Source: Gerris lacustris
Taxonomy: Eukaryota; Arthropoda; Insecta; Hemiptera; Gerridae
Assembly: GCA_951217055.1 (NCBI GenBank)
Contig: OX578277.1
Span: forward strand, 10,872,834 to 10,936,833
Direction of reading: 5' to 3'
DNA: 64,000 nt
The translations under genes were made by a program, and so were the position numbers. The notes under the pieces are model-generated. The model was not told the origin of the DNA and did not search any database. It saw nothing but the letters and a program-made list of their open reading frames with translations. How positions within the stretch are numbered: the stretch's first letter is position 1; the number at the start of each line of letters is the position of its first letter. Positions 25,387 through 37,700 of this stretch are shown piece by piece.

Positions 25387-28353
25387 CAAACGCCTATTGC
25401 CAAGCTATGTCCCGCAGACGAACTTAGCCGACCACATATTCTTAAAAGGCGCTAAAAGATTGACTTGTATACAAAATTCTAGCTTGATGTTAGACTTTTT
25501 GCACGCTATCTCCTGGACTATGAGGAAATTATCGTGTGTCTCCATGCTTATTATTTATAAGCGTACTAAAGTTTAAATAGTGGAGGTTTCCTTATCTTGA
25601 ACACTTAGCAGAAATCAACTATCGCTAAGACTGATATGATAGCTGGTGAGAGCTGCTAAAATAGTGTTACCAGACTCTGCTCTGACATAAATAGAATCGC
25701 AGAGAAAATTTCCTCTCTCCCTGGAATTGTTCTGAGTGTCCAAGGTAAAAGAACCTCCCCTACAAACAAATGTCTATCAGGCAATATAAAATGAGAAAAA
25801 CTCACAGATAGAGACATGAAGGTGTTATTAATAGGCTGCGAGTTGAGAGGGGACGATGGTACTGGTGGAGTAGGAGCTTGTGGAATGACCTGAGGTGGTC
25901 CAGTGGATGACGACTGTCCTGGTCGTTGAGACGAGGGAGTTAAGAGAGCGCTTGATGTCACCTCACCAGCTGCTGCCCCCTGTCTGCACACACAAAAACA
26001 ACCAAAACTTTCACACACCACACACACACAAACCACACGCACTTTTCACAGACAATCGACTAACAAATATCAAAGCCTAACATCTTTAAAACAAACTTAA
26101 AAATAATTAAATATACTTAATAAAAGACATTTTTTAAAAATTTCAGTTACATCCTAAATTAATATTGGTCAGATGGTAATAATGTATTAGAAATTTTGGT
26201 TTGAAAATATTTTGTTTACTTTAAAGAGCTTAGAAGAGGTGAAGGAGGCAGATGGAGTGAAACAACTTACACTTACAAAAAGGTAGTTTTTAACTCACCT
26301 CCACAATATTGCATAAAAATTCACAGGTACAATTGAAAAACAAAAATAATTAATAATAGTGGTAACAGTGATAATCTATCAGGTGGTAAACCACAAATGA
26401 TTAATAACAATAACAATAGTTCAATATGCTTTGCCACTTAAAACACCACTTGATGGCTTCTAAGTTTGAGTCTCTTTTGAAGTTTAAATTTTGCAGTTGA
26501 CTCAATCTAAGCGTTCTAAGTTCTTTTATTTATTCATAATGGTAACTAGATTGAGCCTGATAGCTTATGAAAATATAATATGTATTTTACTAATAAAAAT
26601 TAGATTAAATATTTTTAAACCATGACTTCAATTAAATTTTTAATAATGGGTTAAATTCAGCAGTAATGAACTGACAGGGAGCTATAAATGAGATATTTTG
26701 TTCATGTAGTTCCCACTAGTATTTATTTATAAACTGTCAACCTGACTACGTCATTTTTTCACACCTTGCTCTATAAATGTGAAAAGAGACATAGTTAGAA
26801 TTAAACACAACAACTTTAAACCTGACCATGGTCATTATTTCACAACTTTAGCTCTATGAATATAGAAAAATACATAGTTAGAATTCAGCACACAAACTTA
26901 TACCCTGACCATGTTATTTTCACACCATTAGTTCTATAAACATGGGATAAGACAAAGGATTTAACACACAAACTTAATTTGATCATGTCATTTTCTATGA
27001 ATTTAAAATATCATGGTCAACAATTTCATATTCTAACTTTAACCTTTTTAATTAAATGTAATTATAAGACTTTCTTTCTTAATCTTTAAATCGATCCACT
27101 TTTAACAAATCTATTTCTTCATATGAAATGCACACTTCCAAGTGTTTTAAGAAGAAAAAATATTAATATATAAAAATCTATATATAAGACTAAGATATAT
27201 TAATATATTAAGACAAGATCAGCATTCATCAACTATAATTTTACATTGGCCAAGGTAAATATTTATTCTTTATATAGATTATATCTTCCTGCGTGGCAAA
27301 GGAGAGAGAAAAAAAGAAAGGTAGCTCATATGGGGGGAGTGGTTGGCTCTCAATAAATCAGGTAGTTGGATGGGTGACCTATTGGTCCCCTAGCTTAATG
27401 ACCCCCCAGCATTGTTTAAAAATTTGGAAAGCTGCTCGTAAGAGTTAGCGCTACCCAATTTCGGCCAGGAAAAACATGGTCGACACTTTTGGTTTGATTA
27501 AAATCGAGATGTGGGACATGATTTACCAACCCAACACTTCACACAAATGTGAAGAGCATGGTCTTTCAACCCTGGTTTTTTCAATGGACCCACTTAAGTG
27601 GTTTGTCTTTAAGTGGTGTGTTAAGGTAACAATCCTACTCAGGAAGAAACCATGAATGGAGGTATTGTCCACATTTTTTTTTTTTTTTTTTTAAATGTAG
27701 ATTTTAAGGATAGGGGAAAAAAAGGACACGTCAGAATCCTTAAACAATAATTTTACCCTGACCATGTCAAATATATATTTACTCTCCACACAATATATCC
27801 TGCGTGGAAAAGTGAAGAAATAAAAATTAATAAATTAAGTAAAAAATAAAATTAAATATATGGGCAAAATCATCCTTTTAAAGGAGGAAACCATGAATGA
27901 ACCATGCTTTTTTGACCATGATTGTGAAAAAAAGCAGGTGATAAAATCCACTTCTTAATAATAGGATGAAGTGTTTGCTACCAAAATATTTCATTAGTTA
28001 TTAAATAATTTAAACATCTTCAAAATTAATAATTTATTATTACCCACACTATCACAAACGTTTAGCAAACTCAAAGAGAAAAACACGACAATGTCAAAAT
28101 ATTTGAACACAGAACAACAATATCAATGGATTCATTTGCTTGTCAGAGAACAGATAATAAGGTAGTAAAGCTCAAAAAGCAAATTTGATCAGTTCATCAA
28201 AACAAAAAAAAAAATAAACTCAATAACTAATGCTTAGTACAGAGCTAACATGTTGTGCCCCAATTTATAAAAAAAAAAAAAACAATTTTTAAATGTAATT
28301 TCTAAGCACCTCACTTCAATTGAAGAAGCAATGTTTTAAATTTTTATGGCACC

Positions 28354-28401
<48 letters not shown>

Positions 28402-28448
28402 TTGTGTTACCTTATTGCAGTGTGCAAAAACACGGTATTAAATTGCTG

Positions 28449-28506
<58 letters not shown>

Positions 28507-28661
28507 AACAAACAAAACTCAGGTTTCGGTCACAAAAATCGTCTTTATGTTACAATCCCGACGTTTCGGTTTTTACTTAAAACCTTCTTCAGGGGCCGTA
28601 AAACATCTAAACAACGACATATATATATATATAACGACATATATTTACGGTCGAGAATTTA

Positions 28662-28715
<54 letters not shown>

Positions 28716-31700
28716 ATGCGTGTTTGTGAGTGTGTTGGGGTGTAAATCCAAGTCTACCCATCTTTGCTGGAATAATCCCCCAACAAGAAAACCTTTTTTT
28801 TTCTTTTTTAAATAATAAGTATGTTTTTAAATTTTGGGGTCACTGATTACAAATTTGGGGTAAACACCACAAGAAGAAAAATGTCTGACTAAAACCTTAC
28901 TTTGATTTACACCCTAAAAGAAAGATAATGCAAATAGTTTTATTGAAATTTAATGACAGTTTACTTTATTTGAAATGACTGCAATATTGGAACTTCATAG
29001 ACTTGATAGCACTTCATAGAAGATAAATGACACCTATATAAGAACACTTCTACATGTACCATGGGAATGGCATACATGCCAGTTTTGGTAACCAGTAGAG
29101 CGTTGATTATCCAGTCTTATAATTGAGGCGTTCAAAACCAGAACGGGCCAACCCACAAAACAGGCTGAATGGTCCTTACACTTGGTTAACTTATATTTGA
29201 GTGCCATAGGGGTCTATATTAAGTTATCTTATTTCTCAACAGATAGCAGAATGTGTAGGGTTGGTTCCAGCTGTTTAAAGAGTTGTGAATCTACAACTAG
29301 AACGGGCCATGTGTCTTGGCCCGCAAAGGTATCTAAGGTTAGGACTCTAGAGGGATGCCCCGTTCTGATTTTAAATGCCTCAATTGTCAATCTAAGTAGT
29401 CTAATCTATAGTCTATCTATCTAGTAGTCAATCTATCTAGTCCAGATAACAAAGCACTGATATCAGCAAATTAAATCAGAGTTATTCAGTGATGCTTGAA
29501 TACGAACATGTCAAAAGTCCTGGGCTCCCTATAGACATAATAGAGAATATACCTTGAAAAATATGGGATTTATTTATTTAAAAAAAAAAAAAAAAAAATC
29601 TGAGTCTATAATATTGTTTACAAAAAAGGGCCTTATAATTTTCTTGATCACTCTAATGGATTTCAAGATATTTGCAGTAAAAATTGTGGTTTTACCATAG
29701 CCCGGTATCTCAGCGGTTCAAAAACCTTATTTTTGTTGTTGCTATTTTACTTAAGAGATTCGCAACTTATGACAATCTTTTACAGGACATAAATGAGAGA
29801 CGATAATATAATACTTTTTAATAGGTTTTTTTACTTTTCCTGACCTAAAGGAAAAGTATTGATTTCACTCGAAACATCCAAAAAAGAGATGTAAACGGAA
29901 TGATCTGTTTTAGGTGTTTTTCAAGACAATTTGAGTGGTTTTTAGCTGGATGTTTAAAAATTACAAAAATTCGTAAAAAGTCAAAAAAATGTACTATTGC
30001 GCTGAAATTTGCACCAATCATACCTCTTTATAAGAAAAACATTTCCACTTAATTTCGTTTTGATATCTGTCGCCATTTTGAAAATATTGAATTTTGATTG
30101 AACTGAAATTCACACCAATAATACCTTGCTTTAAGATAAATAAATCCTCCATATTGAAACTTAATATCAGCCGACATTTTGGAATCATTAGGTAAGGAAA
30201 AGTTGTGAGAAGGCAATAAAGGTCTATGTCTATCTGTCTATCTATTAAATATATATTAATATATTAATATATTTAATTATTATATTATTATTATTATAAT
30301 TAATATAATAAATTATACTAATTAATTAATATATTAATAAAATATATCTATCTATCTATCTACCCTGTCCTATCCCCGCACCCCCCTTAAATTCCTATTA
30401 AAGGGAAATAAAAATAAAGGAAAATAAATAAAAATAATTTATTTTATATTTATTAAACATAAGTTTGTATTTTTAATTTAACTTGCTTTTTAATATATAT
30501 ATATATTTTTTTTTAAATAATGTAAAGTACAGTTAAATATATTTATTTATATTATTGAACTAACTATATACATATTTATTAAAAAAAAATATTTACAAAA
30601 GCTTTATTTTCTGTATGAACCCAGTAGTTTCTTCTTTTTTTTTTTAAATTGTTTAAACATATTTACACTGTTTTTACAGGGAACAATTACAATCTAAAAT
30701 GTATCAGGTTATAAATTCACACTTAGGCCCTGTCCACACCAAAGAAACTATTTTCATGTATATACATGCATATTGAGGAGATCATTTTCATGTATACATG
30801 CATACTGAGGAACCTATTTACACGTATGCATGCACATTAAGGAAACTAGTTTCAAGTGTGCATGCATATTGAGGAAACTCATCTCAGTCATTTTCATAAT
30901 AAAAGCAAATAGCACAAGAATAATTAAAGAAATACAGAGCACATTAACTAAAGTTTGAGCAATTGATTTTCTATGTTCCCTCTATTTCTTTGTACAATTA
31001 TGCTACATAGACTATAAATTGCAGTTTAAAAATACAATTTTGTTTACTTTAGACGAACCTAACCCACTTGGTTTTTCTTTTAAAATGTGGCTCGCATTTG
31101 AAAACATACGTTTTGAGGGTACTAAACTAGCTGGGATACAGAGCTTTTTCAAAACGATTTTGTACAAATTGGGGTAAACAAGCTTCCTTTCCTCCCACCA
31201 AGGCATGGGATCGCATATCCTCGGTAGAATAGATTCTGCCAAATAATTATCCAGTTCTATAATGCTGCTCGATCTCGGTTTACACGATCGGTTAAATGCC
31301 GCGACTTCGTTGTCGAATTCGCTCCATAACGAGCCGAATGTCTGAGAAGGGGAGAGATCGGGCTCGCTAATTATTAACATTTGTATCTGGGTGATCAACG
31401 ACTCGTAAACCTGATTATACATGACCTTATCTTTTTCAAAAGCATTTTGCTTGAAGCGTGGATCCAACAGGGCGGCTTCGAACTTTAATTCTACGTTATC
31501 ATCAGGTCTATGTGAAATTCGATTTATTTCCTCCTCGAAAACGTTACACAACTCGATCACACGATCCGGTAAATTCGGAGTTCTTTTATAGTTGACCAAA
31601 TAGTCCAACAAAGTCATGTTTATCATTACGGTTTCCGATAAAGAAACCGATTTATCAGAACTTATTTCATTGGAGACCTCTTCAAAAATCTCCAATAGCA

Positions 31701-34700
31701 TAATCAAGTGTTGACACACATCCCACTCACCTGGTGAAATATCGACGTCGACATTTCCCAAAACCGTCAATGTTGACATTATCATAGTTCGATTGGAATA
31801 GACGTTGGATAACATGTCATAAGTGGAGTCCCACTTTGTCAAAACATCCTGTTTAAATTTCATCGGAGGTAAACCCATCTGCTTCTGGACGTCGTGCAAT
31901 GTCAAAACGGCCTCCGGACTTTTTTTAAAATACTGTACTAAACTTTTAATTTTTTTAATAATTGGATCGGCAGGTTTCACACTGGTTTTTAAGACTGAAT
32001 TAATAGAATTAGCATAGCACGAGATGTGCTTCCATTGACACTGCTTAATTGCAGCGACTCTGTCAAAATTATTATCGGTGATTATAGCGCTAATTTTAAA
32101 ATGAATTTCCCAATCTCGGCAAAATTTTGTCAACATTTCGGAAAAATTGTTTTGATTGTATTCTATAGAGCCTAGCAAACAAGAGCGTAGTGTTGTAGTT
32201 TCATTAAAATAATGTGCTATTATTACAATAAAACATTGGTCATACACTGATGTCCAACATTGTGTAGTTAAAGCAACAGCTGTAGACTCAAGTAACTGTT
32301 GCTTAATTTTTACAACAAGCTCATCATATACTTGAGGTAATATAGTCTGACTAAAAGTTTTTCGGCTCGGAAGTTGGTATCCTGGACATAAGAGAGATAC
32401 AAATTTTTTAAATTCCAGATCTTCAACTAAACGAAAAGAATTAAATTCCTTACATATCATCTTAAGTACTTGCAAGTTAAACTTATAGTCTTGGGCAACA
32501 ATAGGAGGCTTGGTAGTCTGGAGAGAATGTCGTTCGAGGGTAGTTTGTGGATGAGAAATCTCAGCATTAGAAATACTAGGTTGGTGAGTGGAGAACTCTA
32601 ATTCCTGATTAGAAACAATAATATCATCATCAAATTCCACTTCATAACCAGGTGAATCAGCTAGAGACCAAGCACTTTCTATGGTTATCGATTCAGCTAT
32701 CTCTTCAGGAAGTACTGTCGGGTGCTTCTTCTGCAAATGCCTTTTCAAATTACTAGTAGAACCTCCAGCAAAGCTCAGCCAAGCATTGCAATAATTGCAC
32801 TCACCGTAACCTTTTCCTTTCTTAATGAAATGGTGCCAAATAAAACTCCTTCTGGAAGTAGTCATTGTTGGTGAATGGGATTCAATTGCAGAGGGTGCTG
32901 AGTCGTTTCCAGGAGTCGCTGGTGGATAGTTACTTTCAACAGCTATTGCAATGTGCTTATTTTGTAAGTGCCTTTTCAAGTTACTAATGGAACCTCCAGC
33001 AGTGCTCAACAAAGCATAGCAATATTTACATTCACCTCTATCATCTTCTTTCTTATTAAAATGGCACCAAATTAAACTTCTTTTAATTTTTTTTTCTTTA
33101 GAAATAGGAGTTTCAGGTAAACATTTTACACTAGAAACCACTGATTCTACATTACTATCAACGGCATTCTTCTTTTTCATAAAAACCCCTTCAGAGGTCA
33201 GTAGAGTATAGCTATTATCTTGGGAGTTTATCTGTGATGTAAGAAAACTGGATTCCATTCTAGAAATTGCTGAGACCTTGTTGCTTATAAAAGATATTGT
33301 TGGGTGTTTCCTTTGTAAATGCCTTTTCAAGTTATTAAAGGAAGCTCCTGCAATGCTCAACAAAGCAAAGCAATACTTGCACTCACACCTGCCATCTTCT
33401 TTCTTAGTGAAATGGTGCCATAATGGGCTTAATCTGGAAATACGTGTTCTAGATACACACGATTCCACTGCCAAGTTGCTTTTAACGGCTATTGCAGGGT
33501 GCTTTCTTTGTAAATGTCTTTTCATGGTCATAATGGATCCTCTAAACATAGCAGAGCAGTATTTACATTCACCTCTGCCATCATCTTTCTTATTGAAATG
33601 ACACCAAACTAAACTTTTTCTAGAAATGGGCGTTCTAGATAAACAAGGTTCCTCTCCAGAAGCTACTGATTCTACATTGCTTTTAACAGGTATTGTGGGA
33701 CGTTCCTTTATTAAAACTTTTTCCTCGGAATTCCCATCAGTGCTGAGCAAAACTTTGATGTAAACTTGGCTGTCTGCTTGAGTGGTAGGTAAACAGAGTT
33801 CCATCGTAGAATTCACAGATTCAATATCATCTTCATCAGCTTCTGTAATTTGCTTCTCTATAAAAGTTGTTTTGGTAGAATCCTCAGTAATGCTCAGCAA
33901 ATCATTACTATCTTGTTGGCAGTCAGTTGGTGTTATGGGTAAAAAGGAATTCACTCCAGAAGTCACAGATTCAACATAGTTGCCATCAACTTCTGTAGTA
34001 TGCTTATCAATGAAACTCCTTTTCATGGAATTTCCAGCAGTGCTCGGCGTTGCATCGCTATTATCTTGGCAGTCTGTCTGTGTTATAGGGAAACAGAATT
34101 CTTCTCCAGCAGCAATGGATTCTACAACAATTTCAACAGCTTCTTTGGTCTGTCCTAAATCACTTGCATCAGCTGCTATCGTGTGCTTCTTCTCTAAGCA
34201 TTTTTTCATGGAAACTTCAGCAATTTTTAGCAGAGTATTACCATCATCTTGGCAATCTCTCTGCATAGATGATAAACCAGTTTCCCCTTCAGAAGAAACT
34301 GACTCTACATCACTTTCATCAGATACTGTCAAGTGCTTATTTTTTAAGCTCTTTATAGTGGAACCCTTAGCAACGTTTAGCAAAGCATTGATATCGTCTT
34401 GATAGTCTGTCTGTGTTGGAGATAAAAAGGCTAAGTCCAAGTTGCTTTTACCAGCTACTGTTGGGTGCATCTTCTTCAAGTGCCTCTTTAAGTTACTGAT
34501 GGAACCTCCAGCAATACTCAGCAAGGCAAAGCAATACTTGCACTCACCTTTATTGCCTTCTTTCTTATTGAAATGGTACCAAAGAGGGCTACTTTTAAAT
34601 AATTTACTTCCAGAAGGCACAGATTTAAAGTTATTTTTAACAGCTATTACAGGGTGCTTTTTCAGCAAGTGCCTTTTCAAGTTAGAAGTAGAACCTCTCA

Positions 34701-37700
34701 TGCTCACCTTAGCTTTGCAATACTTGCACTCACCTTTACCGTCTTTCTTCTTATTGAAATGGTTCCATAGTGGGCTTTGTCTAGAAGCAGATGATTTAGA
34801 TAAACTGGGTTCACTTTGTGAAGGCAGTGATGCTAAATTGCTTTCAATGGCTATTGTAGGGGACTTCTTTTTTAAGGACTTTTTCATGGAACCTTCTGCA
34901 GTGATTTGCAAATCATTTTTATCCTTGTGGAAGTCTGTCTGTGTAGAAGATAAACCAGTTTCCTCTTCAGAAGGAACTGACTCTACACTAATTTTATCAG
35001 CTATAAATGTGTGCTCTTTCTTTGTGCTATTCACTAAGGAACCCTCAGCATTGTTTCTCAAAGCATTGATATCTTTTTGGAAGTCTGTCTGTGTTGGAGA
35101 TAAACAGGATTTTTGTTTAGAAGCTGCTAAGTCCTCGTTGATTTTGACAGCCACTGTTGGGTGCTTCTTCTTCAAGTGCCTTCTTAAATTACCAATGGAA
35201 CCTCCAGCAATACTCAGCAAAGCAAAGCAATACTTGCACTCACCTTTACTGCCTTCTTTCTTATTGAAATGGTACCAAAGTTGGCTGGATTTAAATAATT
35301 TACTTCCAGAAGGCACAGATTTAAAGTTATTTTTAACAGCTATTACAGGGTGCTTCTTCTGCAAGTGCCTTTTCAAGTTTGAAGTAGAACCTCTAATGCT
35401 TACCGTAGCTTTGCAATACTTGCATTCACCATTACCGTCTTTCTTCTTATTGAAATGATTCCATAGTGGGCTTCTTCTAGAAGTAGATGGTTTAGATAAA
35501 CCGGATTCATTTTGAGAAATCTCTGATGCTAAATCGAATACTATTGTAGGGGACTTCTTTTTTAAACGCTTTTTCATAAAACCCCCAGAAGTTCTCAGCA
35601 AAGTATTGATGCAATCTTGACTGTCTTTCTGAGTGAAAGGAAATTCCTCAACAGAAGCCACTGGTTCTACATCCCTCTTATTAACTTCTGTAATAGGCTT
35701 TGCTTTTAACTGCTGAGGAGTTCTTAGCAAAGCATTGCTATCATCTTGGCAATTTGTCCTTATTGTTGTTGAAGAGGGTTCATCTTCATCTTCAAAAGCC
35801 ACTAATTCTACATCGCTTTCAAAAGCTTCTTTAGTTTGCTTCTCTGTAGATTGCTTTTTTTTAGAATCGCCTCCAGTGTTAAGCAAAGCATTATCATCTG
35901 GGCAGTTTTTCTGTGTTGTAGCAAAAGAATTTTCCTCACTAGAAACCACTGATTCTACATTGCTTTCAACAGCTACCATTGTTGGTTTCTCTTTTAAGGT
36001 GTGCACTGTAGAACCTTCAGGAGTGCTTAGCGCATCATCGTAATCATCTTGGTAGTCTGTCTGGGTTGAAGATAAACTAGATTCCTCTTCCAAAAACACT
36101 GTTTCTACATCGCTATTAAAAGCTACATTTTTGTGTTTATTTTGTAAGCACTTCTTACTAGAACCTCTAGCCCTTCCCTGCAAAGTATTGCTATGATCTT
36201 GGCAATCTCCTATTGCAGTTGCCGAAGCGAAGTTGCTTTTAATAGCAACTGTAATATGCTTGTTTCGTAAGTGCCTTTTTAAGTTGTTAATAGAACCTCC
36301 TGCAAAGCTCAGTAAAGCTTTACAATATTTGCACTCACCAAGGCCATCATCTTTTTGATTGAAATGGTACCAAATTGAACTCGTCTTCCTTGGTATTTCT
36401 GGTCTGCAATCCAAAGACATAATATTATAGGATTAATTAATTGAAACTGATACAATACTTTGTTAGCTTTAACTTTTATAATGACTGATACAAATAGAAT
36501 TAGAAAATTATTTTATTTCTATATTTTCTTCTGGAGGGTTGAAAACTGCAAAGCCATAGACTAGGTTGGTATGTCCAACAAATTAACACTGGCGTCGTCT
36601 ATATTAACACAAAAATAGGTTAATATTGGACAGGGGATTGACCACTTTACATGTCTCAAAGTAATTTTTTTTTTTTTTTTGAGAGAAACAAGTCTTTCCT
36701 CTCAGAGATTTAAACTATTACCAAATACATCGGTTTTTGGCTATGTTAAGCAGGTAAGTTGTACATACTAACTTCTTAAAATAGAATTAATCCAATTATG
36801 TCAATCCCCATTTGCCATATTACCATTTTAATTCTACAATTTAAAAGTATTTCCTAAATTTTCCTCACATCACTTAAGTTAAAACCAACAAAGTATAAGC
36901 TATTATTAACCAATAATTATAAAATTAATTCCTCCACATACATATACGAATTCCTAAAAATAAACATTTACTTACTAATACATTCATAATTTTTATAATA
37001 ATATTAACTTTCAGAAAATTATGGACTATACGTCATATTGTTAAGTTAACCCTTCACAAGTCACATGCTGTACAGAGTGCATCGTTTCAAGTGTTAAAGC
37101 TTATAATAATATTCTGCAGTAGTCTAACAAATCCAAAATAGATAAGTGTTAATAAAACTCAAAGAGCTAAATTGATAATTTTACTGTCAATGTAATGCCA
37201 ATACATAATGTTTAATGCAGAGCAATTACAACCACTTTGGATGTTCGCTATCAGTGAATTAAGAAACAAATCATATGATTTATAAATATTAACTATGCGA
37301 AATAAACACAACACACCTCTTTTATCTTGTATTTTAATTTAATCCTGCCCAAAGGAACAATATTTAAACAATGACACATGCTGGTCTGATCATTTAAACA
37401 TTAACTAATTGTGGTATTTTGGACAATAAATGTCGCTTAATTTTTCTCTAAGAGTTTAATTCTACTGTGAGTAAGTTCTACAAAATCTTGGTAGTAGCAA
37501 ATATTTAATTTATTTTATTCTATGTGTGTTGATTTCACCTGCCCTTGGATAACAATACAAAAATAACACATCTAAATTTTGTCCCAACTTGGGTTTTATT
37601 TTCCATATTCTATAAGGATTTGTTAGACCATAATAGTAGATTAGATTAAGTCCTTGACAGCCTATATGGTCTAATGATTTATATATATAAAATCAAATAA

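Noticed and set aside
25223..25576. 117-codon frame with a poly-Phe run
   Set aside because: Translation of the poly-T and arm of a foldback element.
28320..28729. Frames rich in Ile-Tyr
   Set aside because: Translation of AT microsatellites.
33278..36043. Plus-strand open frames of up to 338 codons inside the BED gene
   Set aside because: Antisense shadows of the repeated BED coding sequence.
30726..36420. The BED/hAT gene as a complete transposon bounded by the GGCCCTGTCCACACC end
   Set aside because: No matching inverted end or target duplication was found on the other side within 2 kb.
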